19,223 nt of DNA, taken from JBBTVI01 sp038063315 (GTDB taxonomy: Bacteria > Patescibacteriota > Minisyncoccia > Sungbacterales > HO2-52-23). Of the stretch, positions 13,625-19,223 are shown one piece after another. Numbering within the stretch: position 1 is the stretch's first letter; the number at the start of each line of letters is the position of its first letter. Below the pieces are notes generated by a model. It was not told the origin of the DNA, did no database searches, and saw only the letters and a program-made list of their open reading frames with translations. A program made the translations under genes and the position numbers. The stretch spans positions 1 to 19,223 of the forward strand of contig JBBTVI010000033.1 in assembly GCA_038063315.1 (NCBI GenBank), given 5' to 3'.

Positions 13625-14575
13625 CTATTTCCCTTCCCGCATTCCGAACCGTGATTCATGCCAGACCACAAGAAGCATGCTGGCGACGAAAATCGAGGAA
13701 TACGTCCCGTTCATAATCCCGATGATGAGCGCCAAAACAAAGTATCGCGTTGCCTCCCCGCCCAAAAACAAAAGCACGAAAAGGACCAAAATCACGGTCA
13801 ACGAGGTATTAAGCGAGCGCACCATTGTCTCGTTGATGCTTTTTTGAACCACGTCGCGGAAACGCGCCGTGGCCGGGCTCGCGGCAAGATTCTCGCGCGT
13901 CCGGTCAAAAACCACAATCGTATCATGCACCGAAAAACCCATAATCGTCAGAAGCGCCGTGATAAAAAGCGCGTTGATTTCGGCCGACCCGAACGCGCCC
14001 AGAACCGCGAAAACGCCCGTCGGAATAATCACGTCGTGACAAAGCGCAATCACCGCCGCAACCCCGTATTTCCAGGACGACACCGGACGCGAGACCCCGC
14101 GGAACGCCCACGCAATATAAAGAATGATCGCGCCCATCGCGACAAGAATGGCGGTTATCGCGCGTTGCCGGAGTTCCGCGCCGATGACCGGACCCACGGT
14201 ATCGAATCGCTTCTCCATCAGAACCGCCACAGCCGATGTCGCGCTTGACGACGCGTACTCCGCGCGGGCGCCTGCGGCCTGCGTCAGCTCCCACAATAAT
14301 TTCTGATGCATTGCCTCGTCCACCGGAGAAAACCGGAAAATCATTCCCTGCTCGCCCGTTTTTTGAATTGTCACCGAATCCAATGCGGCTCTCTTGAAAA
14401 CCGCCTCAACTTTCTCCGCGGGGGGGGGCGCATCACGAAACTCGACTTCCCACAGCGACCCGCCAGTAAAATCCGTACCCAACGGCAACCCGTATAAAAC
14501 AATCGCGATAATGCTTCCCGCGACCAAAATCCCGGAAATGACGAGATAGATATAACGATGGGAGATGACATTCAT
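13625..14575 (-). CDS. secF: Protein translocase subunit SecF
   Basis: A 316-residue membrane subunit of SecDF, which uses the proton gradient to pull exported proteins through SecYEG. It has one N-terminal helix (about 8-30), the signature GTDFTGGS (33-40), a short periplasm-side domain, and five C-terminal helices. GFSVHDTIVVFDRTREN (213-229) and INETMVRSLNTSLT (about 247-260) are family hallmarks. Length is normal. An uninterrupted run of nine C on the coding strand (14428-14420) encodes Pro50-52, a slippage-prone site in an important gene. secD lies upstream in the same orientation, but 362 bp of repeats separate them, far more than in a compact secDF operon. A TATATT directly abuts the ATG but is too close to be its -10. 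TAG is the stop. Confidence 0.96.
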   Translation of the reverse strand: MNVISHRYIYLVISGILVAGSIIAIVLYGLPLGTDFTGGSLWEVEFRDAPPPAEKVEAVFKRAALDSVTIQKTGEQGMIFRFSPVDEAMHQKLLWELTQAAGARAEYASSSATSAVAVLMEKRFDTVGPVIGAELRQRAITAILVAMGAIILYIAWAFRGVSRPVSSWKYGVAAVIALCHDVIIPTGVFAVLGAFGSAEINALFITALLTIMGFSVHDTIVVFDRTRENLAASPATARFRDVVQKSINETMVRSLNTSLTVILVLFVLLFLGGEATRYFVLALIIGIMNGTYSSIFVASMLLVVWHESRFGMREGK

Positions 14576-14613
14576 AATATAGAAATGTTAGGACAAAACG
14601 CCTTTTGTTCTTC

Positions 14614-14690
14614 TGTCATTCCCACCCTTCAATCTGACTCAGGATAAACTCCGGCGGGAATCCAGGTTCCATCTTATTCAGAAAAAACCA
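14614..14690. repeat. Family B repeat, copy 3, broken and carrying a foreign insert
   Basis: The left arm TGTCATTCCC starts normally, but 14638-14653 (CTCAGGATAAACTCCG) is the reverse complement of 6394-6409 nested in family A copy 2. GGCGGGAATCCAGGTT then resumes. The right arm is missing and family A sequence begins at about 14694. Confidence 0.75.
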
Positions 14691-14693
14691 TGT

Positions 14694-14907
14694 ATTGCTT
14701 CGCCTTCGGCTCGCAATGATACCTATTCGTCATTGCGAGGAGTCCTGCTGCAGGACGACGAAGCAATCCAGCATTTCTGCTTTTACGGATTGTTTCGTCG
14801 CTGCTGCTCCTCGCGATGACAATCGAAATGGATTGCCGCGCGCCCCATCGCCCCGCTTCGCCATAGCGTAAGCGAGGCGAGCAGACTCGGGGTCGCTCGC
14901 AATGACG
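14694..14907. repeat. Family A palindromic repeat, copy 5, with nested insert
   Basis: Begins with a right-arm remnant (14694-14719) like copies 1 and 2, then a full unit from 14728 nearly identical to copy 3. Relative to copy 3 it has an extra GC-rich stem-loop-like segment at about 14847-14884. Together with 14614-14690 it makes up the 362-bp gap between secD and secF; no gene is seen there. Confidence 0.88.
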
Positions 14908-14937
14908 GATGGAGGACTTTTTAACGGTTTCTTACTT

Positions 14938-16374
14938 TTACTCTCGTATACTGTCCCGCGCAATACCGCTCAAAAAAAGAAATTTATGCCGCATAACCTG
15001 CGGAATCAAAATCGCCCGCAAATACGCGCGCGTAACCGTAATCGCCGTAAACATCGAAACTAAAACGCCGATCGAAAATGCCACGGCAAAACCCTTCACA
15101 ACGCTCGTCCCGAACCAGTAAAGAACGCCTGCGGTGATCAAACTCGATACGTTTGAGTCGCGGATCGAAGGCCATGCGCGCGAAAAGCCCTTTTCGGCAG
15201 CCTCGCGCAAACCGCTGCCGCGCACAATCAATTCCTCTTTCATGCGCTCAAAAATCAGGACATTCGCATCCACGGCCATGCCGACGGAAAGGATAAAACC
15301 GGCAATCCCCGCGGCGGTCAGCGTCACCACGGCGGCCTTGAATACCGCAAGAGCCAGCATGACGTAAAAACAGAGCGCGAGCACCGCAAGAAGGCCCGGC
15401 AGCCGGTACCACAAAATCATAAACACAGCAACGGCCGCGAATCCGATGATGCCCGCCGACAAACTCCGATCAAGCGACTCCTGTCCCAAAGACGCGCCGA
15501 TGGACTGCTGGCCGATGAGCGTCATCGGAACCGGAAGCGCGCCCGCGTTGAGCCGTCCCACGAGAATCCTCGCCTCGGTATCCGTGAACTGCCCCGTGAT
15601 CTGCGCCTTCCCTCCGGAAATTTCCTCCTGCACGACCGGCGCGGAAATCGCGGACCCGTCAAGATAGATCGCAATCTGCTTTCCGATGTTTTCCCTCGTC
15701 ATTCTCCGGAAAATTTCCGCCCCCTCGTCCGTCAACTCAAGGGAAATCTGCGGACGAAACGTCGTCTGATCCTGCACGACGTCCGCGCGACGGATGAAAC
15801 GGCCGGTCAGGGGACTCGGCGCAAAATACGGGTCCTCTCCCGCGCGCGGCCCTTTGGTTTCAATATCTTTCAGGATTGCATCACGCTCGGCTTCCGGACG
15901 TGGTGTCCGGAATTCAAGATAGGGCGTCAGGCCGATCATCTTAATCGCCTCGTTTGTATCGTACACTCCCGCAAGCTCCACGATCAGGCGCCACTCCCCG
16001 CCCGAACGCTCCACCTGCACCACGGGTTCGGCCACGCCGAAAATATTGACGCGCCTCTCAATGACGTCGCGGAGCGCCTCCATTGCGGCGCCGTGACTAG
16101 AGACCTCGACGTCCGATACATCCGCGCGGTACACCAAATGCGCCCCTCCTTTAATGTCCAGGCCGAACCGGAACGGCACGTCCGGCAGCGGCAGTATATA
16201 AGGAAGGCCAATTAAGCGCGGCGCGCGCCGGAAAACCCCGGGCAGCGCAAATGCGCCCAAGAGAATGCCTGCGCACAAAAAAATAACCGCGAGCATCCGC
16301 GCCGATGACGGGGAAGCCGTCCGGCCGGACGCGACGGAACGTCGAGACGCTGGTCCGGAATATCTTTGCTGCAT
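14938..16374 (-). CDS. secD: Protein translocase subunit SecD
   Basis: A 478-residue partner of SecF. The N-terminal helix is at about 27-46. The large extracytoplasmic domain holds FGLDIKGGAHLVYR (70-83) and FGVAEPVVQVE (112-122). The membrane block holds LNAGALPVPM, GASLGQESLD and GMAVDANVLIFERMKEEL (365-382), whose Asp is the conserved transmembrane acidic residue. The open frame continues to 16596, but the first 74 codons run through the tRNA-Ala gene and are not real. The ATG at 16374 gives a normal N-terminus and sits one base from the start predicted by the promoter at 16382-16410. No Shine-Dalgarno is visible, which fits a leaderless message. Confidence 0.95.
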   Translation of the reverse strand: MQQRYSGPASRRSVASGRTASPSSARMLAVIFLCAGILLGAFALPGVFRRAPRLIGLPYILPLPDVPFRFGLDIKGGAHLVYRADVSDVEVSSHGAAMEALRDVIERRVNIFGVAEPVVQVERSGGEWRLIVELAGVYDTNEAIKMIGLTPYLEFRTPRPEAERDAILKDIETKGPRAGEDPYFAPSPLTGRFIRRADVVQDQTTFRPQISLELTDEGAEIFRRMTRENIGKQIAIYLDGSAISAPVVQEEISGGKAQITGQFTDTEARILVGRLNAGALPVPMTLIGQQSIGASLGQESLDRSLSAGIIGFAAVAVFMILWYRLPGLLAVLALCFYVMLALAVFKAAVVTLTAAGIAGFILSVGMAVDANVLIFERMKEELIVRGSGLREAAEKGFSRAWPSIRDSNVSSLITAGVLYWFGTSVVKGFAVAFSIGVLVSMFTAITVTRAYLRAILIPQVMRHKFLFLSGIARDSIRE

Positions 16375-16381
16375 AGAAAAC

Positions 16382-16410
16382 ACGCTACCATCTTTTTTGA
16401 TTGATGGCAA
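16382..16410 (-). promoter_or_regulatory. Predicted leaderless promoter of secD
   Basis: TTGCCA (16410-16405, 5 of 6), a 17-bp spacer, and TAGCGT (16387-16382, weak) preceded by TGG (extended -10). The expected start is 16375, next to the ATG at 16374. The -35 lies inside an imperfect inverted repeat (16400-16422, ATTGATGGC/GCC-ATCAAT) that could be an operator. Confidence 0.55.
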
Positions 16411-16481
16411 ACGCCGATCAATGAGTTTGCTGAATAATCGAATCCCTCGCCTCTTCCATGCCCCCACACCAAAAGAACTCT

Positions 16482-16554
16482 TGGACCTGACGGGATTCGA
16501 ACCCGTTACCTCCGCTATGCCATAGCGGCGCTCTACCAATTGAGCTACAGGCCC
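16482..16554 (-). tRNA. tRNA-Ala (anticodon GGC)
   Basis: A complete 73-base cloverleaf. The acceptor stem is GGGCCTG/CAGGTCC with the G3-U70 pair that marks alanine tRNAs. The D arm is GCTC...GAGC, the anticodon stem-loop is CCGCT-ATGGCAT-AGCGG (anticodon GGC), the T arm has GGTTCGAATCC, and the discriminator is A. The CCA end is not encoded. Confidence 0.95.
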
Positions 16555-16573
16555 GTACGTTTGGTGTAGGGGC

Positions 16574-16611
16574 ATGCCATGGAAGCGCTCTACCAAATGA
16601 GCTATGGGCCC
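16574..16611 (-). pseudogene. 5' half of a second tRNA-Ala (GGC), truncated
   Basis: Thirty-eight bases match positions 1-38 of a tRNA-Ala: acceptor GGGCCCA, D arm GCTC-ATTTGGTA-GAGC, then CTTCC and the loop ATGGCAT with anticodon GGC. The complementary GGAAG and the whole 3' half are missing. It starts 2 bp after tRNA-Arg and ends 19 bp before the intact tRNA-Ala. It differs from the intact gene in the acceptor, D loop and anticodon stem, so it is a relic of a distinct gene. Confidence 0.8.
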
Positions 16612-16613
16612 AA

Positions 16614-16685
16614 TGCCCCCGGGAAGAATCGAACTCCCATTTCCTCCTTAGGACGGAATTGTTCTATCCGTTGAACTACGGGGGC
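16614..16685 (-). tRNA. tRNA-Arg (anticodon CCT)
   Basis: A 72-base cloverleaf with acceptor GCCCCCG/CGGGGGC, D arm GTTC...GAAC, anticodon loop GTCCTAA (CCT, reads AGG), T arm GGGAG-TTCGATT-CTTCC and discriminator A. The outermost anticodon-stem pair is an A-G mismatch. CCA is not encoded. Confidence 0.9.
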
Positions 16686-16702
16686 AAAAGCGCTCGGCAT
16701 TC

Positions 16703-16847
16703 TTGAGTTTGATGAATAATTCAAAAACAAGCCGTTTTCTGTCATTCCCGCGCAGGCGGGAATCCAGGTTTCTCTTTTTTGACAAGGTAGAACCTGGACC
16801 CCCGCCTCCGCGGGGGTGACAAAAAAATGCATTATTCAACAAGCTCA
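16703..16847. repeat. Family B repeat, copy 4, with outer inverted arms
   Basis: The core hairpin is 16740-16821. It is bracketed by TTGAGTTTGATGAATAATTC (16703-16722) and GCATTATTCAACAAGCTCA (16829-16847), which are inverted copies of each other with a few mismatches. A lone copy of this arm, GAGTTTGCTGAATAAT, lies at 16423-16438 upstream of secD. Confidence 0.88.
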
Positions 16848-16858
16848 CCCTTCCAATT

Positions 16859-16887
16859 TTGAACTCTGTGCCCGTCTATGGTATCAT
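16859..16887 (+). promoter_or_regulatory. Promoter of the HtrA-like protease gene
   Basis: TTGAAC (16859-16864), 17-bp spacer, TATCAT (16882-16887, 5 of 6) preceded by TGG (extended -10). The expected start is about 16894, leaving a 41-base leader without a clear Shine-Dalgarno. Confidence 0.6.
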
Positions 16888-16934
16888 AAATAAAAGATAA
16901 AGGCACGCCCCAATTTTTTAGTTTTATTTCATAA

Positions 16935-18014
16935 ATGAATACACCTATGACCAATTCACACGAAGATCAAATCATTGAAGCGATCCGCGCGGCAATGCCC
17001 TCGGTCGCAAGCATCATGGTCGGAAAGGACTATGAAACCATTCTTAAAAAAGAACCGTCGCAACTTCTCGTCCCGCTGAACGAAGAATACGGCGCGATCC
17101 TGCCCGAAGACGAACTCCCCCATACAAAAGGCGGCAAAGTGCGGATCGGCGGCGGCACCGGCTTTATCGTAGATCCATCAGGCCTCATCCTCACCAATAA
17201 ACACGTGGTCCATGATCCTGATGCCGAGTACCTCGTCTCCATCATGAGCGAAGAGGCAATCCCCGCCCGGGTGCTCGCGCGCGATCCGCTCAATGATGTA
17301 GCGATCCTTAAAGTGGACCGCGCGGACGTTCCCGCGCTCCATTTGGGGGATTCGGACGCCGTCACACTGGGGCAGACCGTCATCACCGTCGGCACCGCGC
17401 TCGGCGAATTCCAGAACACCGTCTCCTCAGGCATCATCTCGGGGCTTTCACGGTTCATCACGGCCATGACCGATCTTGAAGGAAACTCCGAACGGCTGCA
17501 CGATCTCATCCAGACGGATGCGGCGATCAATCCGGGGAATTCCGGCGGCCCCATGATCAATCTCCGGGGCGAAGTCGTCGGCATCAACACGGCAGTGGTT
17601 TTCGGCGCGCAAAATATCGGATTTGCCATTCCGGTTAACCGCGCAAAGCGCGACCTCGCGGAACTTCGCGCGTACGGCCGAATCCGCCGCCCGTTTCTCG
17701 GAGTCCGCTACGCCCTCATCACCCCCCGCCTCCAAAAGCGCATGCGCCTGCCCGTCGAACGCGGAGCGCTGGTTTTCCGCGACGGCATCCCGGGAAGCGG
17801 TGCCATCATCCCCGACTCTCCGGCCGCCAAAGCCGGAATTCGGGAAGGCGATATCATCCTTTCCCTCAATGAGACCGCCATTGATGAAAAAACAGGCATT
17901 GAAGACATTTTGGAAAAAGTGGAATTGGGTAAAACCATGCCCGCCCGCATTCTCCGCAGCGGCATTGAACAAAGTATGGAGATACAGGCCGAGGAACGCA
18001 AAGAAAAGTATTGA
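16935..18014 (+). CDS. htrA: Deg/HtrA-type serine protease with one PDZ domain, no export signal
   Basis: A 359-residue trypsin-fold protease. The triad is complete: His90 in TNKHVV, Asp121 in NDVAIL, and Ser203 in NPGNSGGP. GGGTGFIVDPSGLILT precedes the His. A single PDZ domain follows (about 255-350, with LGVRYA...GIREGDIILSLN). Family members are usually exported or membrane-anchored quality-control proteases. Here the N-terminus (MNTPMTNSHEDQIIEAIRAAMP) has neither signal peptide nor membrane helix, so the protein is probably cytoplasmic or leaves by an unknown route. The frame gives no upstream start with a signal, since a stop-rich intergenic region and the promoter precede it. A strong terminator follows at once, so the gene is a single unit. 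It ends in TGA. Confidence 0.93.
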   Translation: MNTPMTNSHEDQIIEAIRAAMPSVASIMVGKDYETILKKEPSQLLVPLNEEYGAILPEDELPHTKGGKVRIGGGTGFIVDPSGLILTNKHVVHDPDAEYLVSIMSEEAIPARVLARDPLNDVAILKVDRADVPALHLGDSDAVTLGQTVITVGTALGEFQNTVSSGIISGLSRFITAMTDLEGNSERLHDLIQTDAAINPGNSGGPMINLRGEVVGINTAVVFGAQNIGFAIPVNRAKRDLAELRAYGRIRRPFLGVRYALITPRLQKRMRLPVERGALVFRDGIPGSGAIIPDSPAAKAGIREGDIILSLNETAIDEKTGIEDILEKVELGKTMPARILRSGIEQSMEIQAEERKEKY

Positions 18015-18016
18015 AA

Positions 18017-18046
18017 ACAGCCCTCGCGCGAGGGCTGTTTTTTTTT
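18017..18046 (+). terminator. Rho-independent terminator after the HtrA-like gene
   Basis: ACAGCCCTC-GCGC-GAGGGCTGT (18017-18038) is a perfect palindrome followed by nine T. It starts 3 bp past the stop codon. The opposite strand has only four T after the stem, so it probably serves the plus-strand gene mainly. Confidence 0.95.
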
Positions 18047-18060
18047 GTCCGGCTCCTGTT

Positions 18061-18375
18061 TTATTTAGCGGCCAAACCAGCTTTTTGTTCGAGACGCGAG
18101 ACGCGCGCCTGAAGCCTCTGAATATCCGCCTCATGCGCGGTATTATCCTGCTGCAACAAGGTCTCCCGGCTGCGCATCTGCCGGACATCATCATGCGTTC
18201 GACGCAGTTCCTCTAAAATAAGACCCATGCAGGATTCCACATTATCCAGACGGCCCTCTATCTTGTCCATGCGATCAGCATGCTCCGTAAAACCCTTATT
18301 CACCATCATTGCAAGATCTTCTATCGTCTCTGCAATATAATCTATCGTGATGATTTTGGTTTTTTTCTTAGGCAT
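18061..18375 (-). CDS. Small coiled-coil protein, function unknown
   Basis: A 104-residue soluble protein, MPKKKTKIITIDYIAETIEDLA at the start, then predominantly heptad-like helices (about 17-55 and 70-100, for example RMDKIEGRLDNVESCMGLI and IQRLQARVSRLEQKAGL). Similar short 'IDDLAxMVxxGF' coiled-coil proteins are, from memory, common in Parcubacteria with no known role. The ATG at 18375 is chosen because an upstream in-frame ATG at 18402 lies in the arm of a family B repeat. The gene converges on the HtrA-like gene. Expression is uncertain, as no promoter was recognised in the repeat-derived upstream region. Confidence 0.7.
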   Translation of the reverse strand: MPKKKTKIITIDYIAETIEDLAMMVNKGFTEHADRMDKIEGRLDNVESCMGLILEELRRTHDDVRQMRSRETLLQQDNTAHEADIQRLQARVSRLEQKAGLAAK

Positions 18376-18380
18376 ATTTA

Positions 18381-18524
18381 TTGAGTTTGGTGAATAATGC
18401 ATTTCTTATGTCACCCCCGCGCAGGCGGGGGTCCAGGTTCGGTCTTATTGAAAAAGAAAAACCTGGATTCCCGCCTGCGCGGGAATGACAGAAAGCGGCC
18501 TATTTCTGCATTCTTCACCAAACT
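18381..18524. repeat. Family B repeat, copy 5, with outer inverted arms
   Basis: The outer left arm TTGAGTTTGGTGAATAATGC (18381-18400) and right arm GCATTCTTCACCAAACT (18508-18524) are inverted copies with one mismatch. The core hairpin is 18409-18490. It ends 2 bp before the response-regulator stop codon and begins 5 bp before the coiled-coil start. Confidence 0.9.
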
Positions 18525-18526
18525 GT

Positions 18527-18931
18527 TTATTTTTGACCGTTTTCCGCCAATACAGAACGAATTTTATCCACCACTTCGGGAAGGGCGTAATTGGCCTTGA
18601 CCATGTAATGACGCACACCAAGACCTTCCGCCTCTGCCATGTCCTGCTGTTCGGCGACGTTGGAAAAAACAATCACTTTGACGCTCTCCCCGTCGGGGTA
18701 ACTTCGTATTTTTTTCAGAACTTCAAATCCCCGCACATCGGGCAAGAGCAAATCAAGGAGGACCAAATCCGGGCGTGCCGCTTCAAACTGTTTTATGCCC
18801 TCGGCTCCGTTTCCCGCGACAACAACTTCAAATCCCGACCGTGTCAATTCCTCCACCAAAAGATCCACCATAAAGATATCGTCTTCCACAAGAAGGATCT
18901 TGGACTTATTGTTTTGAGCGATTTCTATCAT
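18527..18931 (-). CDS. Single-domain response regulator (REC only)
   Basis: A 134-residue CheY-like receiver domain with no output domain. The acidic pair is Asp17-Asp18 (LLVEDDIFM), the phosphoacceptor is Asp60 (VLLDLLLPD), the switch Ser/Thr is Ser90 (IVFSN), and the conserved Lys is Lys112 (MVKAN). All catalytic positions are present, so phosphorylation by a histidine kinase is expected, and output must be through protein partners. No kinase is in the window. The ATG lies one base from the start predicted by a well-formed promoter, pointing to a leaderless message. Confidence 0.95.
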   Translation of the reverse strand: MIEIAQNNKSKILLVEDDIFMVDLLVEELTRSGFEVVVAGNGAEGIKQFEAARPDLVLLDLLLPDVRGFEVLKKIRSYPDGESVKVIVFSNVAEQQDMAEAEGLGVRHYMVKANYALPEVVDKIRSVLAENGQK

Positions 18932-18938
18932 ATTATTG

Positions 18939-18967
18939 ATGATAATTCAATCCGCGATTCCTGACAA
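18939..18967 (-). promoter_or_regulatory. Predicted leaderless promoter of the response regulator
   Basis: TTGTCA (18967-18962, 5 of 6), 17-bp spacer, TATCAT (18944-18939, 5 of 6). The expected start is 18932, one base before the ATG at 18931. Confidence 0.72.
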
Positions 18968-19048
18968 ATGGATATATCCACAGCAGAAATTTGTATTATG
19001 GGATTTGTATTATGAATTATTGTGATGCAAGCGCAATACCTTATAGAT

Positions 19049-19092
19049 GTCATTGCGAGGAGTCCTGCTGCAGGACGACGAAGCAATCCAGG
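19049..19092. repeat. Family A repeat, copy 6 (left half only)
   Basis: GTCATTGCGAGGAGTCCTGC through GAAGCAATCCAGG; the right half is missing. It ends 1 bp from the final stop codon of the broken nuclease gene. Just upstream, 18995-19020 has an imperfect tandem of ATTTGTATTATG. Confidence 0.85.
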
Positions 19093-19093
19093 A

Positions 19094-19222
19094 TTAAATC
19101 TCCAAAGACAAATCCCGCCATGTGGGATTCTTTTTCTCTATAAGCGCTATTTTCTTTTTTCTGGATCAGCCTTTGATTTGCTTTTCCCTTTCGATAGCGG
19201 CGCGCATATCCTCGTATATTTC
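19094..19222 (-). pseudogene. GIY-YIG endonuclease, 3' end, interrupted by an in-frame TGA
   Basis: The upstream part lies beyond the window. On the minus strand the frame from 19222 reads EIYEDMRAAIEREKQIKG, then TGA (19168-19166), then SRKKKIALIEKKNPTWRDL and a short tail to TAA at 19096-19094. The pieces join, in the same frame, into the conserved C-terminus of small GIY-YIG nucleases (REKQIKGWxRxKKxxLIExxNPxWxDL). The TGA replaces the Trp that normally follows KG, one base from TGG. UGA is a stop codon in recG and the htrA-like gene here, and the later Trp is TGG, so this is most likely a recent nonsense mutation, a sequencing error, or readthrough. The truncated product would lose about 22 residues outside the catalytic GIY-YIG core. 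Confidence 0.72.
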
Positions 19223-19223
19223 G

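Noticed and set aside
16375..16596. A 74-residue N-terminal extension of SecD
   Set aside because: The extension is the translation of tRNA-Ala and its surroundings (the tell-tale VAQLVERR...TGSNPVRS). Promoter placement and the family N-terminus support the ATG at 16374.
2152..19092. The spaced repeats as a CRISPR array
   Set aside because: Copies are thousands of bases apart, palindromic over 80-200 bp and of variable length, with no regular spacers and no cas genes.
19166..19168. Evidence for UGA recoding to Trp or Gly (genetic code 4 or 25)
   Set aside because: recG and the htrA-like gene end properly at TGA, and no conserved position in any other gene here needs an internal TGA. One case is better explained by mutation, error or readthrough.

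Overview
The window looks like a piece of a Patescibacteria/CPR genome, probably Parcubacteria-like. This rests on the gene families present: a double zinc-ribbon Cys-rich protein, a membrane-anchored protein with an 'IPRELRKTPKAMEQVF' motif, and a sigma-region-4/HARE protein. All three are, from memory, typical of CPR genomes. Intergenic repeats are dense, Shine-Dalgarno sites are mostly missing, and tRNAs lack an encoded CCA end. No rRNA or ribosomal-protein marker is present, so the taxonomy is an inference.

Layout, left to right. Minus strand 43-3993: a cation/Ca2+ antiporter and an AI-2E-type permease 3 bp apart, then a sorbosone/glucose-dehydrogenase-like beta-propeller in an apparent operon with a pterin-4a-carbinolamine dehydratase. 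Plus strand: recG (4211-6319). Minus strand 6694-16685: a proteasomal ATPase (ARC/Mpa type) with the C-terminal GQYL gate-opening tail but no pup, dop, pafA or 20S subunit gene in view; the double zinc-ribbon protein; the CPR membrane protein; the sigma-4/HARE regulator; secF; secD; and a small tRNA cluster (Arg-CCT, a broken Ala half, Ala-GGC). Plus strand: a Deg/HtrA-type serine protease with no export signal and a textbook terminator. Minus strand to the end: a coiled-coil protein, a single-domain response regulator, and the 3' end of a GIY-YIG nuclease broken by an in-frame TGA.

Nearly every gap is filled by two palindromic repeat families. Family A (CGTCATTGCGAG...CTCGCAATGACG) has six copies. 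Family B (GTCATTCCCGCG...CGCGGGAATGACA) has five, two of them with an outer pair of inverted arms. The repeats are nested in one another. Shorter palindromes also sit in frame inside two coding sequences, one of them yielding nearly the same peptide (PPSxxASEG) in two unrelated proteins.

Four genes (phhB, recG, secD, response regulator) have a -35/-10 pair placed so that transcription would start at, or one base before, the start codon. This points to leaderless mRNAs and corrects two gene starts. By contrast, the ARC gene has a strong Shine-Dalgarno, a leader and its own terminator.

The gene set is mostly housekeeping (Sec export motor, fork repair, proteolysis, tRNAs). No complete new multi-gene system is visible. 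The most distinctive items are the isolated ARC ATPase, the coding palindromes, the leaderless promoter layout and the interrupted nuclease.
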